Assembly: GCA_036844765.1 (NCBI GenBank)
Contig: DAIUFE010000007.1
Location: 1-64,000 of the forward strand
Direction: 5' to 3'
DNA: 64,000 nt
Source of the DNA: Thermocaproicibacter sp036844765
GTDB taxonomy: Bacteria > Bacillota > Clostridia > Oscillospirales > Acutalibacteraceae
In this document: positions 35,482 to 44,475 of the stretch, one piece after another
How the letters are laid out: each line of letters opens with the position of its first letter
How positions within the stretch are numbered: the stretch's first letter is position 1
Made by a program: the position numbers and the translations under genes
The notes under the pieces: model-generated
Seen by the model: the letters and a program-made list of their open reading frames with translations, nothing else
Database searches by the model: none
What the model was told of the DNA's origin: nothing

Positions 35482-36773
35482 AAGCCGCCTCCGGCCGCTT
35501 TCGTATTCCCGGCGCGGGCCTCGACGGACCTCGCGTGGGCGGAAAGCCCCTCTTTTTCGGCAAAATAGGCGATGTCGCCGGATACCTCCGACAAGGCCTT
35601 CCCGGAGTAATAGGTGAAGGACGTCCTCTTCACGAAATCGTCCACGGCGAGGGGACTGGAGAAACGGGCCGTGCCCATCGTGGGAAGGGTGTGGTTGGGG
35701 CCGGCGAAATAGTCGCCCAGGGCTTCCGGGCAGCTTTTGCCCAGGAATACGGAGCCGGCGTTCCTGACCCTGTCCAGATAGTCGAAGGGATTGTCGACGC
35801 AGATCTCAAGGTGCTCGGGAGCGATCTCGTTCGCAATCTCGATGGCTTTCAGGATGGAATCCACCACGATGATCTTCCCGTTGCCGTCGAGGGAAGCGCG
35901 GGCGATCTCGCGGCGCGGAAGCGACGCGAGCTGCCGTTCCAGCTCGTCCGCGACCTCGCGGGCGAGCTCCGGGCTGTCCGTGACAAGAACGGCGGAGGCC
36001 ATTTTGTCGTGCTCCGCCTGCGAGAGCATGTCGGCCGCGACGACGCGGGCGGAACACGTCCCGTCCGCGATGACGAGAATTTCACTGGGCCCGGCGATCA
36101 TGTCTATCGCCACTTGCCCGTAGACCTGTCTCTTGGCCTCGGCCACGAAGGCGTTCCCGGGTCCTGCGATCTTGTCCACCCGGGGCACCGTTTCGGTGCC
36201 GTAAGCCATGGCGGCGATCGCCTGGGCCCCGCCGATCCGGAAGATCCGGTCCGCGCCGGCGATCTTGGCCGCCGCCAGGATGCCAGGATCGACGCTCCCG
36301 TCCTTCGAGGGCGGAGTCGCGATGACGATCTCCCGCACCCCGGCGATTTTCGCCGGAATGCAGTCCATCAGCACCGTGGACGGATAGCTGGCGGTGCCGC
36401 CCGGCACGTAGATCCCCACTCTCTCCAGCGGCAGCACGCGCTGGCCGAGAACAATGCCGTCGCCGCCCGTCACAAAACCCGTGCGGAGCTGGCAGCGGTG
36501 GAAGGCCTCGATGTTTTTCGCCGCTTTTTTCATGATTCCGATGAATTTCGGTTCGACCGACGAAACGGCGCGGGCGATTTCGCCGTCGGTCATCTCCGGG
36601 GAAGGCACGTCGGCGCCGTCGAATTTCAAGGTATATTCCTTGACGGCGCGGTCCCCGCCGGCGCGCACCCCCGCGAGGATGTCCCGGACGGCGCCGGTGA
36701 CGCCGCGGGAGGGGGCGCCGCGGGAAAGGATGTTCCGGTTTTCAACCCCGTCATAGCGGTATATTTTTATCAT
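35478..36773 (-). CDS. hisD: Histidinol dehydrogenase
   Basis: A 431-residue enzyme for the last two oxidations of the pathway. VPGGTASYPSTVLM, IAGPGNAFVAEAKRQVYG, MIAGPSEILVIAD and LSQAEHDK are family blocks; zinc-site Gln and His lie in the last. ATGA overlap with hisG. Confidence 0.95.
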   Translation of the reverse strand: MIKIYRYDGVENRNILSRGAPSRGVTGAVRDILAGVRAGGDRAVKEYTLKFDGADVPSPEMTDGEIARAVSSVEPKFIGIMKKAAKNIEAFHRCQLRTGFVTGGDGIVLGQRVLPLERVGIYVPGGTASYPSTVLMDCIPAKIAGVREIVIATPPSKDGSVDPGILAAAKIAGADRIFRIGGAQAIAAMAYGTETVPRVDKIAGPGNAFVAEAKRQVYGQVAIDMIAGPSEILVIADGTCSARVVAADMLSQAEHDKMASAVLVTDSPELAREVADELERQLASLPRREIARASLDGNGKIIVVDSILKAIEIANEIAPEHLEICVDNPFDYLDRVRNAGSVFLGKSCPEALGDYFAGPNHTLPTMGTARFSSPLAVDDFVKRTSFTYYSGKALSEVSGDIAYFAEKEGLSAHARSVEARAGNTKAAGGGL

Positions 36774-37408
36774 GGCTTTTCGCCTCCCGGCGCAAGGCTC
36801 TGCGCGACCTTTGCGCAGAGGGAGCGTATCTCCGCGTTCTTGAATTTATAGCTGACCTTATTCGCGACAAGCCTCGCGCTGATGTCGACGATCGTCTCGA
36901 TCGGCTCAAGGCCGTTTTCCCTCAGCGTCGTTCCCGTTTCGACGATGTCCACAATCACGTCGGACAGGCCCAGCAGGGGAGCCAGTTCGACAGAGCCGTT
37001 CAGCTTGATGACGTCGATCGCGCGGCACTTCCCGGCGTAGAAATCCCTCGCGATCGTGCTGAATTTCGTCGCGACCCTGAGCGTGCGGTCAGGGTCCTCG
37101 CGAAAACCGTGCCGGGCGGCGACGACCATCCTGCATTTCCCGACGCCCAGGTCCAGAAGCTCGTACAGGTCTGGCCGGTACTCCAGCAGAATATCCCTGC
37201 CGGCGACGCCGGCGTCGGCGGCGCCGCGCTCCACATAGATCGCCACGTCCGAAGGCTTTACCCAGAAATACCGCACCCCGGCTTCCGCGTTCTCGAAAAC
37301 GAGCCTGCGGTTGCTCTCGCGGATGGAGGGGCAGCCGTAGCCGGCCGCCTCGAAGATGCCGTACACGTTTTCGCCGAGCCTGCCCTTCGGCAGCGCCACG
37401 TTAATCAT
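36770..37408 (-). CDS. hisG: ATP phosphoribosyltransferase, short form
   Basis: A 212-residue short-form HisG that starts the pathway. INVALPKGRLGE begins the protein, and ATKFSTIARDFYAGK with LNGSVELAPLLGLSDVIVDIVETGTT forms the PRPP site. The short form lacks the C-terminal regulatory domain and needs HisZ, encoded directly upstream with an 8-bp overlap. Confidence 0.95.
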   Translation of the reverse strand: MINVALPKGRLGENVYGIFEAAGYGCPSIRESNRRLVFENAEAGVRYFWVKPSDVAIYVERGAADAGVAGRDILLEYRPDLYELLDLGVGKCRMVVAARHGFREDPDRTLRVATKFSTIARDFYAGKCRAIDVIKLNGSVELAPLLGLSDVIVDIVETGTTLRENGLEPIETIVDISARLVANKVSYKFKNAEIRSLCAKVAQSLAPGGEKP

Positions 37409-38525
37409 TTGTCTCAAGGATCTCAAGCCCCTCGTCTCTCAGGCGGGCAAGCTGCCTGTATTTCACCGGTGTTTCGCCGCCGTCCTGCACCCTTACGCTT
37501 TTCCCGGCGCTGCCCAAAGCCCTCACCGCCCGCGCCAGCGCCGCCGGGTCGGTCTTTTCGTCGTACAGGAGAAGCACGTCCACGTCGTAGGGCTTTGGGG
37601 GGCCGCCGAGCCTTTCCAGCAGATCGAGGCAGACGGCGAAGCCGATGGCGCCGGATTTGCGGCCGAATCTTCGCATCAGGTTGTCGTATCTGCCTCCGGA
37701 CAGGATGCCCGTCGGGATGCCCTCCACGAAACCTTGAAAGATGATGCCGTTATAATAGTTCATGTCGTTCACGATGGAAAAGTCCAGATAGAGGTTTTTG
37801 CCCGCACCCAGAAGCCGCACCGTCCGATAGACGTTCTCCAGCTCGTCCACGGCCCTGTCCGTCCGGTCGTTCACGCTGATTTCCCGCAAGAGGGGGATGG
37901 AGTCCTCAAAGGGGCCGTAAAGACCGGCCAGGGCCGCGAGCTTTTCCGCCATGATGTCCGGGACGCCGGAATCTTTGCACAGCCGTTCGAGTCCGGGCAC
38001 GTTTTTGCCGCTTATGAGCCGCAGGACCTGCCGCGCCTTCTCGGGGGAGAGCGCCATGCCGTCCAGCAGCGCGCTGAGAAAACCCATGTGCGAGATGTCG
38101 AGGCTGCTGCGGCCGCTGATGGCATCCAGGCTCCTGTCGGCGAGCATGATCACCTCGCCGGTCGAATAGACGTCGATGCCGCCGATGCACTCCAGCCCGA
38201 CCTGCATGATCTCCGCAAATTCGCGGCTTGCCCGCGAGACCCTGTACACATTTTCGTTGTAGCAGAATTTCTGCAGGCAGCCGGTGTCCTTCGTGTTTTT
38301 GACGATGGACAGCGTCACGTCGGGCTTCAGGGCCAGAAGGCGGCCGCCCGTGCCCGTGAAGGCGATGATGTTGCCGGCGGGAAGGAAGCTCTTGTTCCTC
38401 ACGTACAAGTCGTATTCCTCGAATTTGCTCATTTTGTACGGCGTGTAACCGTACCGTCTGTACAGGGTGCGCAGGCTCATGATCGTTTTCTCGTCGTTTT
38501 TGAGGACGTCGTCGGAAAAATTCAT
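37401..38525 (-). CDS. hisZ: ATP phosphoribosyltransferase regulatory subunit
   Basis: About 374 residues related to histidyl-tRNA synthetase but without the anticodon domain, the regulatory partner of short HisG. KPDVTLSIVKNT, QVGLECIGG and SGGRYDNLMRRFGRKSGAIGFAV follow the class II synthetase core. I chose the ATG at 38525, preceded by GGTGA; a GTG nine bases earlier (38534) is the alternative. First gene of the nine-function his operon. Confidence 0.9.
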   Translation of the reverse strand: MNFSDDVLKNDEKTIMSLRTLYRRYGYTPYKMSKFEEYDLYVRNKSFLPAGNIIAFTGTGGRLLALKPDVTLSIVKNTKDTGCLQKFCYNENVYRVSRASREFAEIMQVGLECIGGIDVYSTGEVIMLADRSLDAISGRSSLDISHMGFLSALLDGMALSPEKARQVLRLISGKNVPGLERLCKDSGVPDIMAEKLAALAGLYGPFEDSIPLLREISVNDRTDRAVDELENVYRTVRLLGAGKNLYLDFSIVNDMNYYNGIIFQGFVEGIPTGILSGGRYDNLMRRFGRKSGAIGFAVCLDLLERLGGPPKPYDVDVLLLYDEKTDPAALARAVRALGSAGKSVRVQDGGETPVKYRQLARLRDEGLEILETND

Positions 38526-38628
38526 GCTCGTCACCGTCCCTTTCCGCTGCGCCCTCGGGCGTCAAACGGCCTTCCGGGGGGAGCGGCCGCAAATTGCGCT
38601 TCGCCGCGCCGCCCTGTTCGATGCTGCC

Positions 38629-38657
38629 ATTCTAACACACTTTAGCATGATAGTCAA
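38629..38657 (-). promoter_or_regulatory. his operon promoter
   Basis: On the minus strand, TTGACT (38652-38657), a 17-bp spacer and TAGAAT (38629-38634), about 100 bp before hisZ. I see no T-box or His-rich leader peptide in that leader. Confidence 0.85.
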
Positions 38658-38868
38658 GTAGTGTGATAACGTGATAATGCAGAAAATAGGACGACGATCT
38701 CTCTCGGCGGCAGGACGGGACCTGCGCGCAACGTCCCCGCGGCTTTGCGGGGACGGCTTGTTTACCTCAAGGAAATAAGCGAAAAATACAGGACAGAAAC
38801 GGCTGAATGCCGGACTTTCGGCGGTCCGTATCCGCCAAGCTTTGCGCTGCGAGTCTTATGGTCCCTAC
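38658..38868. other. Intergenic stretch between his and pfl units
   Basis: No gene recognised. A small perfect hairpin GTCCCCGC/GCGGGGAC lies near 38730-38753; its role is not clear, as the flanking genes on this side both read away or end further on. Confidence 0.4.
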
Positions 38869-38870
38869 TA

Positions 38871-38970
38871 TAGCAATTCCAGCCTTGAGCGAGAGATTGA
38901 AATTACTTCTCCCCCGCCGGAGGCGGGGGAGAAGTAAAAACTGTTCCGCAGCTTAACTGGAAGTGCTGTA
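38871..38970. repeat. Interspersed palindromic element, copy 6 (full length)
   Basis: The left end TAGCAATTCCAGCCTTGAGC is mirrored by the right end CAGCTTAACTGGAAGTGCTG. The core at 38905-38935 is a near-perfect hairpin ACTTCTCCCCC-GCCGGAGGC-GGGGGAGAAGT. One of the two best-preserved copies with copy 1. Confidence 0.8.
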
Positions 38971-39002
38971 TTTGATTTTTTCCGGCATGAAAAGAAGTTT
39001 GC

Positions 39003-39045
39003 AGAAAAATTCCCGGCGGAAGGTTCTTTTCTTCCGCCGGGAATT
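39003..39045 (-). terminator. pflB terminator
   Basis: A perfect 15-bp stem AATTCCCGGCGGAAG (39008-39022) / CTTCCGCCGGGAATT (39031-39045). On the minus strand it ends in a T run. A second stem CCGGCTTTTCTTT/AAAGAAAAGCCGG lies between it and the pflB stop. Confidence 0.85.
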
Positions 39046-39104
39046 CGTTTCTTTGGTCCGGCTTTTCTTTTCGCAAAGAAAAGCCGGCGGGTCTTGGGTC
39101 CGGA

Positions 39105-41351
39105 TTACATCCTGTCGTGGCAGGTTCTTGCGATCACGTCGAGCTGCTGCTCTTTCGTGAGGTCGATGAATTTCACCGCGTACCCCGACACGCGGATCGT
39201 GAAGTTTGCGTACTCCGGCTTTTCGGGGTGCTCCATCGCATCCTTCAGCTTTTCGGTGCCGAATACGTTGACGTTGAGGTGATGGGCGCCGCGGTCGAAA
39301 TATCCGTCGAGGACCTGCGCGAGCGTTTTGCTCCGCTCCTCCTCCGTGTGGCCGAGCGTGCCCGGGCTGATGGTCTGCGTGTTGGAGATGCCGTCGAGCG
39401 CATACTCGTAGGGCAGCTTCGCGACGGAATTGAGGGAGGCGAGAAGCCCGCTCTTCTCCGCGCCGTAGGAGGGGTTCGCCCCGGGCGACAGCGGCGTCCA
39501 CGCCTGCCTGCCGTCCGGCAGCGTGCCCGTGTTCTTGCCGTAGACGACGTTGGACGTGATCGTGAGGATCGACGTCGTGGGCTCCGAGTTGCGGTAGGTG
39601 TGATACTTCCGGATCTTTTTCATAAAGGTCTTCAGAAGCTTTACGGCGATGTCGTCGGCGCGGTCGTCGTCGTTGCCGTAGCGCGGGAAATCGCCCTCGA
39701 TCCTGAAGTCCACGGCGACGCCGTTCTCGTTGCGCACGGGCGTTACCTTCGCGTATTTGATGGCGGACAGCGAATCGACCACGTGGGAGAAACCCGCGAT
39801 GCCGGTCGCGAACGTCCTTCTCACGTCGGTGTCGATCAGGGCCATCTCCGCCGCTTCGTAGTAATATTTGTCGTGCATATACTGGATCAGGTTCAGGACG
39901 TTCACATAAAGCCCCGCGAGCCAATCCATCATCACGTCGTACTTCGCGATCACGTCGTCGTAGTCCAGAACGTCGGAGGTGACGGGCTTGTAGGCGGGCC
40001 CCACCTGATCTCCGGTCTTTTCGTCCACGCCGCCGTTGATCGCGTACAGCAGGCACTTGGCGAGGTTCGCACGGGCCCCGAAGAACTGCATCTCCTTGCC
40101 GGTCTGCGTGGCGGACACGCAGCAGCAGATGCTGTAGTCGTCCCCCCAGATCGGGCGCATCACGTCGTCGTTCTCGTATTGGATCGAGCTTGTTTTGACC
40201 GAGATCGAGGCCGCGTACTTCTTATAGCTCTCCGGGAGCCTGGAGGAATACAGGACGGTCAGGTTCGGCTCCGGCGCGGGTCCCATGTTCTCGAGCGTAT
40301 GCAGGAACCGGTAGTCGTTCTTCGTCACCATGTGACGGCCGTCCATCCCCAGGCCGGCCGTTTCCAGCGTGGCCCAGACGGGGTCTCCCGAGAAGAGCTG
40401 ATTATAGGAGGGGATGCGGGCGAACTTCACCATCCGGAGCTTCAGCACCAGATGGTCGATCAGCTCCTGCGCTTCCTTTTCGGTCAGCGTCCCTTCCTTC
40501 AGGTCGCGGGTGATATAGATGTCGAGGAATGTGGACACGCGGCCGACACTCATCGCCGCGCCGTTCTGGCTCCGGATCGCCGCCAGGTACCCGAAATAGA
40601 GCCACTGGACGGCTTCCTTCGCGCTGCCCGCCGGTTTTGAGATATCGAACCCGTATCCCGACGCCATTTCCTTCATCTGCTTCAGCGCCTTGATCTGATC
40701 GGCGAGCTCTTCCCTCTGACGGATGATGTCGTCCGTCATGATGCCGCATCCGCAGTTGGAGAAATCCTCTTTTTTCTTTGCGATCAGATAATCGATGCCG
40801 TACAGGGCGATGCGGCGGTAATCGCCGACGATCCGCCCGCGCCCGTAGGTGTCCGGCAGGCCGGTGACGATCTTGTTGTGGCGCGCCTTCTTCATCTCCG
40901 GCGTGTAGGCGTCGAAAACCGCCTGGTTGTGCGTCTTGTGGTATTCCGTGAAAATCTTGTGCAGCTCGGGGTCGGGAGTATAGCCGTAGGTGGTGCAGGC
41001 TTCCTCCGCCATCTTGATCCCGCCGTAGGGCATGAACGCCCTTTTCAAGGGTTTATCCGTCTGCAGGCCCACGACCTTCTCGAGACTCTTGCTTTCTTCA
41101 TCGATGTAGGCCGGCCCGTAGGCGGTGATGCCAGAGACGACCTTCGTCTCCATGTCCAGCACCCCGTTCTTCGCCCTCTCCTGCTTCTGAAGCTCCTGCA
41201 CCTTGGCCCAGAGCTTGCTCGTCGCCTCCGTCGGGCCTTCCAGAAAGCTCTGGTCGCCCTCATACTGCGTATAGTTGTGCTGGATAAAGTCCCTCACATT
41301 GACGTCGTCCGTCCAATGCGAACCCTTGAAGCCTCTCCATTCCTGCTTCAT
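39105..41351 (-). CDS. pflB: Pyruvate formate-lyase (formate C-acetyltransferase)
   Basis: A 748-residue glycyl-radical enzyme that converts pyruvate and CoA to acetyl-CoA and formate without oxygen. The radical Gly lies in RVSGYAV near residue 722, and the active-site cysteines in ICCCVSATQ near 407. Length equals that of known PflB. The ATG follows GGAG. An FNR box and promoter lie upstream in the pflA-pflB interval, so it can be transcribed separately from pflA. Confidence 0.96.
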   Translation of the reverse strand: MKQEWRGFKGSHWTDDVNVRDFIQHNYTQYEGDQSFLEGPTEATSKLWAKVQELQKQERAKNGVLDMETKVVSGITAYGPAYIDEESKSLEKVVGLQTDKPLKRAFMPYGGIKMAEEACTTYGYTPDPELHKIFTEYHKTHNQAVFDAYTPEMKKARHNKIVTGLPDTYGRGRIVGDYRRIALYGIDYLIAKKKEDFSNCGCGIMTDDIIRQREELADQIKALKQMKEMASGYGFDISKPAGSAKEAVQWLYFGYLAAIRSQNGAAMSVGRVSTFLDIYITRDLKEGTLTEKEAQELIDHLVLKLRMVKFARIPSYNQLFSGDPVWATLETAGLGMDGRHMVTKNDYRFLHTLENMGPAPEPNLTVLYSSRLPESYKKYAASISVKTSSIQYENDDVMRPIWGDDYSICCCVSATQTGKEMQFFGARANLAKCLLYAINGGVDEKTGDQVGPAYKPVTSDVLDYDDVIAKYDVMMDWLAGLYVNVLNLIQYMHDKYYYEAAEMALIDTDVRRTFATGIAGFSHVVDSLSAIKYAKVTPVRNENGVAVDFRIEGDFPRYGNDDDRADDIAVKLLKTFMKKIRKYHTYRNSEPTTSILTITSNVVYGKNTGTLPDGRQAWTPLSPGANPSYGAEKSGLLASLNSVAKLPYEYALDGISNTQTISPGTLGHTEEERSKTLAQVLDGYFDRGAHHLNVNVFGTEKLKDAMEHPEKPEYANFTIRVSGYAVKFIDLTKEQQLDVIARTCHDRM

Positions 41352-41410
41352 CGCACTGCTCCTTTCCTGAGACAGCATGCCGCTTTTTCTGTGGCTTTTA
41401 CTTTGTCTAT

Positions 41411-41452
41411 AGTTTAACGAATCGGGCCCGAAGATTCCTTGATTATAATCAA
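41411..41452 (-). promoter_or_regulatory. FNR box and promoter of pflB
   Basis: TTGATTATAATCAA (41439-41452) matches the FNR consensus TTGAT-N4-ATCAA exactly. On the minus strand TAAACT (41411-41416) is a possible -10. With the start point at about 41404, the box would be centred near -41.5, the class II activator position. Confidence 0.85.
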
Positions 41453-41479
41453 GAAATCGGCTTTTCCCGCCGGCCGGGG

Positions 41480-42223
41480 TCATTGTTCCGCGCCGTCTTC
41501 GCCGCGGAGGATGCGCTCGGCGTTTTTCACGCGCTCCGCGCTCGGCGGCTTCACGCCTTCCAGCGAATAGGGGATGCCGAGCTCCTTCCATTTGTATTCG
41601 CCCATGGAATGGTAGGGGAGCACCTCGATCTTCCTCACGTTTTTGAGCGTGGCGATGAACTCCCGCGTCCTGCGCAGGAAGCGGTCGTCGTCCGTGATTC
41701 CCGGAACCAGCACGTGGCGGACCCAGACGGGCTTGCCGGTATCGGACAGATAGCGGAACAGGTCGAGGATATTGTCGTTGGGCCAGCCCGTCAGCTTTTT
41801 GTGCTCCGCGGGGTCAATGTGCTTGATATCCATTAAAAGGAGATCGGTGTACCGCATCAGCTCCCGGAATTTCGAGAAGAACGGCTCTTCCCGCGTGAAG
41901 GGCTGGCCGGCCGTGTCGATCACGGTATGGATTCCGCGCGCCTTGGCCTTTCGGAACAGGTCGAGAAGAAAATCGATCTGCAGAAGGGGTTCCCCGCCGC
42001 TGACGGTGATTCCGCCTTCCTTTCCCCAATAGCCGCGGTACCGCTCCGCCTGATCCAGCAGTTCGTCCGCCGTGCGCAGGTCGCTGGAACGGGGGTCCCA
42101 GGTGTCCACGTTGTGGCAGTAGCGGCAGCGCATTCGGCACCCCTTCAGAAAGATCAGAAACCGGATGCCCGGGCCGTCCACGGAACCGAAGGATTCCGTC
42201 GAATGGATTGCTCCTCTGATCAT
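41480..42223 (-). CDS. pflA: Pyruvate formate-lyase activating enzyme
   Basis: A 247-residue radical SAM enzyme that installs the glycyl radical on PflB. The cluster motif GCRMRCRYCHN (CxxxCxxC) is followed by TVSGGEPLLQ and the LLMDIKH segment. Start ATG with AAGGAGGAG upstream; an adjoining TTG is in frame but less likely. It lies upstream of pflB, the reverse of the E. coli order. Confidence 0.95.
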   Translation of the reverse strand: MIRGAIHSTESFGSVDGPGIRFLIFLKGCRMRCRYCHNVDTWDPRSSDLRTADELLDQAERYRGYWGKEGGITVSGGEPLLQIDFLLDLFRKAKARGIHTVIDTAGQPFTREEPFFSKFRELMRYTDLLLMDIKHIDPAEHKKLTGWPNDNILDLFRYLSDTGKPVWVRHVLVPGITDDDRFLRRTREFIATLKNVRKIEVLPYHSMGEYKWKELGIPYSLEGVKPPSAERVKNAERILRGEDGAEQ

Positions 42224-42249
42224 CAAAACTCCTCCTTTCCGGCGCTCTC

Positions 42250-42291
42250 ATCCTATGCCCGCCCGCATTCTTTTTCATTGATCCGGATCAA
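42250..42291 (-). promoter_or_regulatory. FNR box and promoter of pflA
   Basis: TTGATCCGGATCAA (42278-42291) is a perfect 14-bp palindrome matching the FNR consensus. TAGGAT on the minus strand (42250-42255) is a possible -10; the box would again centre near -41.5 of a start at about 42243. Confidence 0.82.
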
Positions 42292-42325
42292 GTTTCCGAA
42301 CGAGAACCGGGCGTCGGAAGCGAAA

Positions 42326-42357
42326 AAGCCCGCCGCCCGCAAAACGCGGACGGCGGG
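42326..42357 (-). terminator. Terminator of the fnr-like gene
   Basis: CCCGCCG arms (42329-42335 and 42351-42357) with inner CCGC/GCGG pairs form a stem. On the minus strand CTTTTTCG follows. It separates the regulator from the FNR box of pflA. Confidence 0.75.
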
Positions 42358-42379
42358 TTTTCCCGGCAACTCCGTTCCG

Positions 42380-43162
42380 TTACGGACCCGGCTTTTGGGG
42401 AGGCCGCCTCACGGTCCGGCTGGCCTCGTAAATTTTTTTGAGCCCGGGGCGGTCCGTGACCAGAATCTTTCCCTGGCCGAGCCTCTGGATGAGGCGGGCC
42501 TTTTCAAACCGGCTCAGGATCCTGCTGACGGTCTCCGGGCGCAGCACGATGCTGGCGGCGATGTCCTCCAGCTTCAGCCGGATCTCCGGCCCGACGCACC
42601 GGATGTCCCTTTCCAGCAGGAATCCCGCCAGCCGCACCGTGGGGTTGCGGATGGAAAGCAGCAGCGCTTTTTCGTTGGAGTCCCTCAGCCGGAGGGAGAG
42701 CAGCGAGATGAGATTCATCGCGATGCCCGGGCGGTCGGCGAGCAGCCGGATGAAGTCGCTCTTTCGGATCGCGCACAGCTCGACCTTCGAGAGGCACACC
42801 GCGGCATATGGAAACACAGCGTTTTCAAGGAACAGATTTTCCCATATGGCGTCCCCGTCGTGGATGATGTCGAGGATGCATTCGTTCCCATCGGCGTCGT
42901 ATTTGCAGAGCTTGATTCTGCCCTTCCGGATGATCAGCACGGAATCGACTTCCTCACCCACCCGGAACAGAAAGCTGCCCTTCGCCCGGGTCGTCTGGAC
43001 GGAATGCTCCGTAAGGCTTTTCTGCACGTCCTTCGGGAGCGTGCCGAACAGCGGGACGGTCGTCGTGCACCAGATGCGGCTTTCACATTTCGCGCAGCCG
43101 GGTGAAATTCCCTTTTCCGGTTTTTCCATTGCGGGTTTCCTCTCCACACTTTCAATCGCCAT
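42380..43162 (-). CDS. FNR-like oxygen-sensing Crp-family regulator
   Basis: A 260-residue Crp/Fnr activator. The N-terminal cysteines C23-x2-C26-x5-C32 have the E. coli FNR spacing. C123 (or C130) matches the fourth cluster ligand, so an oxygen-labile [4Fe-4S] cluster is likely. The cyclic-nucleotide-fold domain spans about 38-150. The recognition helix has LRPETVSRILSRFE, with Glu210, Ser213 and Arg214 in the places that read TTGAT in FNR. Two perfect FNR boxes precede the neighbouring pflA and pflB. Start at 43162; an internal ATG at 43129 is possible but would still keep the cysteines. Confidence 0.88.
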   Translation of the reverse strand: MAIESVERKPAMEKPEKGISPGCAKCESRIWCTTTVPLFGTLPKDVQKSLTEHSVQTTRAKGSFLFRVGEEVDSVLIIRKGRIKLCKYDADGNECILDIIHDGDAIWENLFLENAVFPYAAVCLSKVELCAIRKSDFIRLLADRPGIAMNLISLLSLRLRDSNEKALLLSIRNPTVRLAGFLLERDIRCVGPEIRLKLEDIAASIVLRPETVSRILSRFEKARLIQRLGQGKILVTDRPGLKKIYEASRTVRRPPQKPGP

Positions 43163-43222
43163 CGCCCGAATTCTTTCCCTTTCTATTCTATCATAACCGG
43201 AAAGACAGGGGAAAGCGGAAAA

Positions 43223-43537
43223 TCAACCGACCCCGAGCTTCCGCACCGCGCCGAGAACGGCGTTCCATTCCGCGGTGAGCTCGCGCAGCGCGGCCCGCCC
43301 GCTTTCGGTGATGCGGTAATATTTCCGCCGCGGCCCGCCCGATCCGCTGTTTCCCATGCGGGCCCGGGTGCTGCCGTCGGCGTTGAGACGCCGCAGGACG
43401 CCGTAGACGGTGCTGCGGTCCATGCCGGGGAAAACGCCGCCGATGGTGTTCAGAATCTCGTAGCCGTAGGTTTCTTTCTTTGCCACCTCGTGCAGGACGC
43501 ACAGCTCGAGCACGCCTTTTTTCATCTGACCGTCCAT
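43223..43537 (-). CDS. PadR-family regulator
   Basis: A 104-residue winged-helix PadR protein of the short subfamily. MKKGVLELCVLHEVAKKETYGYEILNTI and STVYGVLRRLNADG (recognition helix) are typical, with the wing GPRRKYYRITESGRAAL. It overlaps the 3' end of the DUF1700-type gene by 16 bp, so the two form a unit. Usually PadR precedes DUF1700; here it follows. The start MDGQMKKG was chosen at the domain start. Confidence 0.88.
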   Translation of the reverse strand: MDGQMKKGVLELCVLHEVAKKETYGYEILNTIGGVFPGMDRSTVYGVLRRLNADGSTRARMGNSGSGGPRRKYYRITESGRAALRELTAEWNAVLGAVRKLGVG

Positions 43538-44406
43538 GCTTTTGCCCTCCGGGCCGAGACGATTTTCCGGATCGCCCAGTCGGCGCCCGCCGCCGCAAGA
43601 TTCGGCAGGGCCGCCCACAGGAAGCACGACGCGACGACGGTCGCGCCGTTATAAGTATTTGCGTTGACGTGGGATAAAAGCGATGTAAAGTTCAAAAATA
43701 CCGTCAGCAGCGCGGTGTCGAGGAACAGAAACCAATGGGCCCTGGGGTGGCCGCCCATGGAGTACAGCATCAGCAGGACGACGGAAACGAAGAGTAGGAA
43801 TTCGCTGAGGACCGTGCCGTAATAGGCGCCGGTCGTCAGAATATGCACGGGACCGAAAGGGCCTTCGCTCCCGAATCGTTCGGATTCCCACGGGACGGAG
43901 AAAGTGAAGCAGACGAGCAGGATCAGAACCGCCGCGACCGGCACGGCAAAGATGAAATGGACGCGCGCGATCCAGTCCGGCGGCTTTTTGGAAGAGGCGC
44001 TCTGCGAAGCCCACAGGGCGAGAATCCCTTCCAGCATCAGCGGGAGCAACAGGGCGAGCCAGAAATTGACCGGTCCTTCCGGAATGCTCCAGCCGGAGGA
44101 AACCTGAAAGTCGGGGCCGAGAAACGGCCATAAGACTGCGAGAAAAAGGGCCGCGAGAAGCGCGTGGGAAAGAACGGCCCGGTTGATTCCGCGCCGCGGC
44201 TTTTCCGCGCCGCTATCGCTTTTCAATTCGCAGGCCGCCTGTTCCGGCGGCCCGAATTCGGCGCAGAGCTCCGCTTCGCTTTTCCCCTCCGAAGCGCCGG
44301 TGACGAAGAAATCCTCGTAGTCCGAAAGGATGTCCCGGACCTGCGGCTCCGCGTACTTTTCGCGGAGCGCCGTCCCCAGCCGCTTCAGATAGGTGCTTTT
44401 GTCCAT
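43522..44406 (-). CDS. DUF1700-type membrane protein
   Basis: A 294-residue protein. Its N-terminal soluble region (1-65: MDKSTYLKRLGTALREKY, ILSDYEDFFVTGASEGKSEAE, FGPPEQAACEL) is the DUF1700/HAAS-type helical module, followed by about six or seven membrane helices. Such proteins pair with PadR regulators and are thought to sense or shape the envelope; no biochemical function is known to me. ATG after AAGGAG. Confidence 0.75.
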   Translation of the reverse strand: MDKSTYLKRLGTALREKYAEPQVRDILSDYEDFFVTGASEGKSEAELCAEFGPPEQAACELKSDSGAEKPRRGINRAVLSHALLAALFLAVLWPFLGPDFQVSSGWSIPEGPVNFWLALLLPLMLEGILALWASQSASSKKPPDWIARVHFIFAVPVAAVLILLVCFTFSVPWESERFGSEGPFGPVHILTTGAYYGTVLSEFLLFVSVVLLMLYSMGGHPRAHWFLFLDTALLTVFLNFTSLLSHVNANTYNGATVVASCFLWAALPNLAAAGADWAIRKIVSARRAKAWTVR

Positions 44407-44475
44407 CAAATCCACTCCTTTTACCGGATGATTCCGGCGGTTTCGCGCCCGATCGATCGCATGAGAGTTTGGAAC

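Noticed and set aside
42380..43162. CRP (cAMP-binding) reading for the Crp-family regulator
   Set aside because: The N-terminal Cys cluster, the FNR-type recognition residues and the adjacent FNR boxes all favour an Fe-S oxygen sensor.
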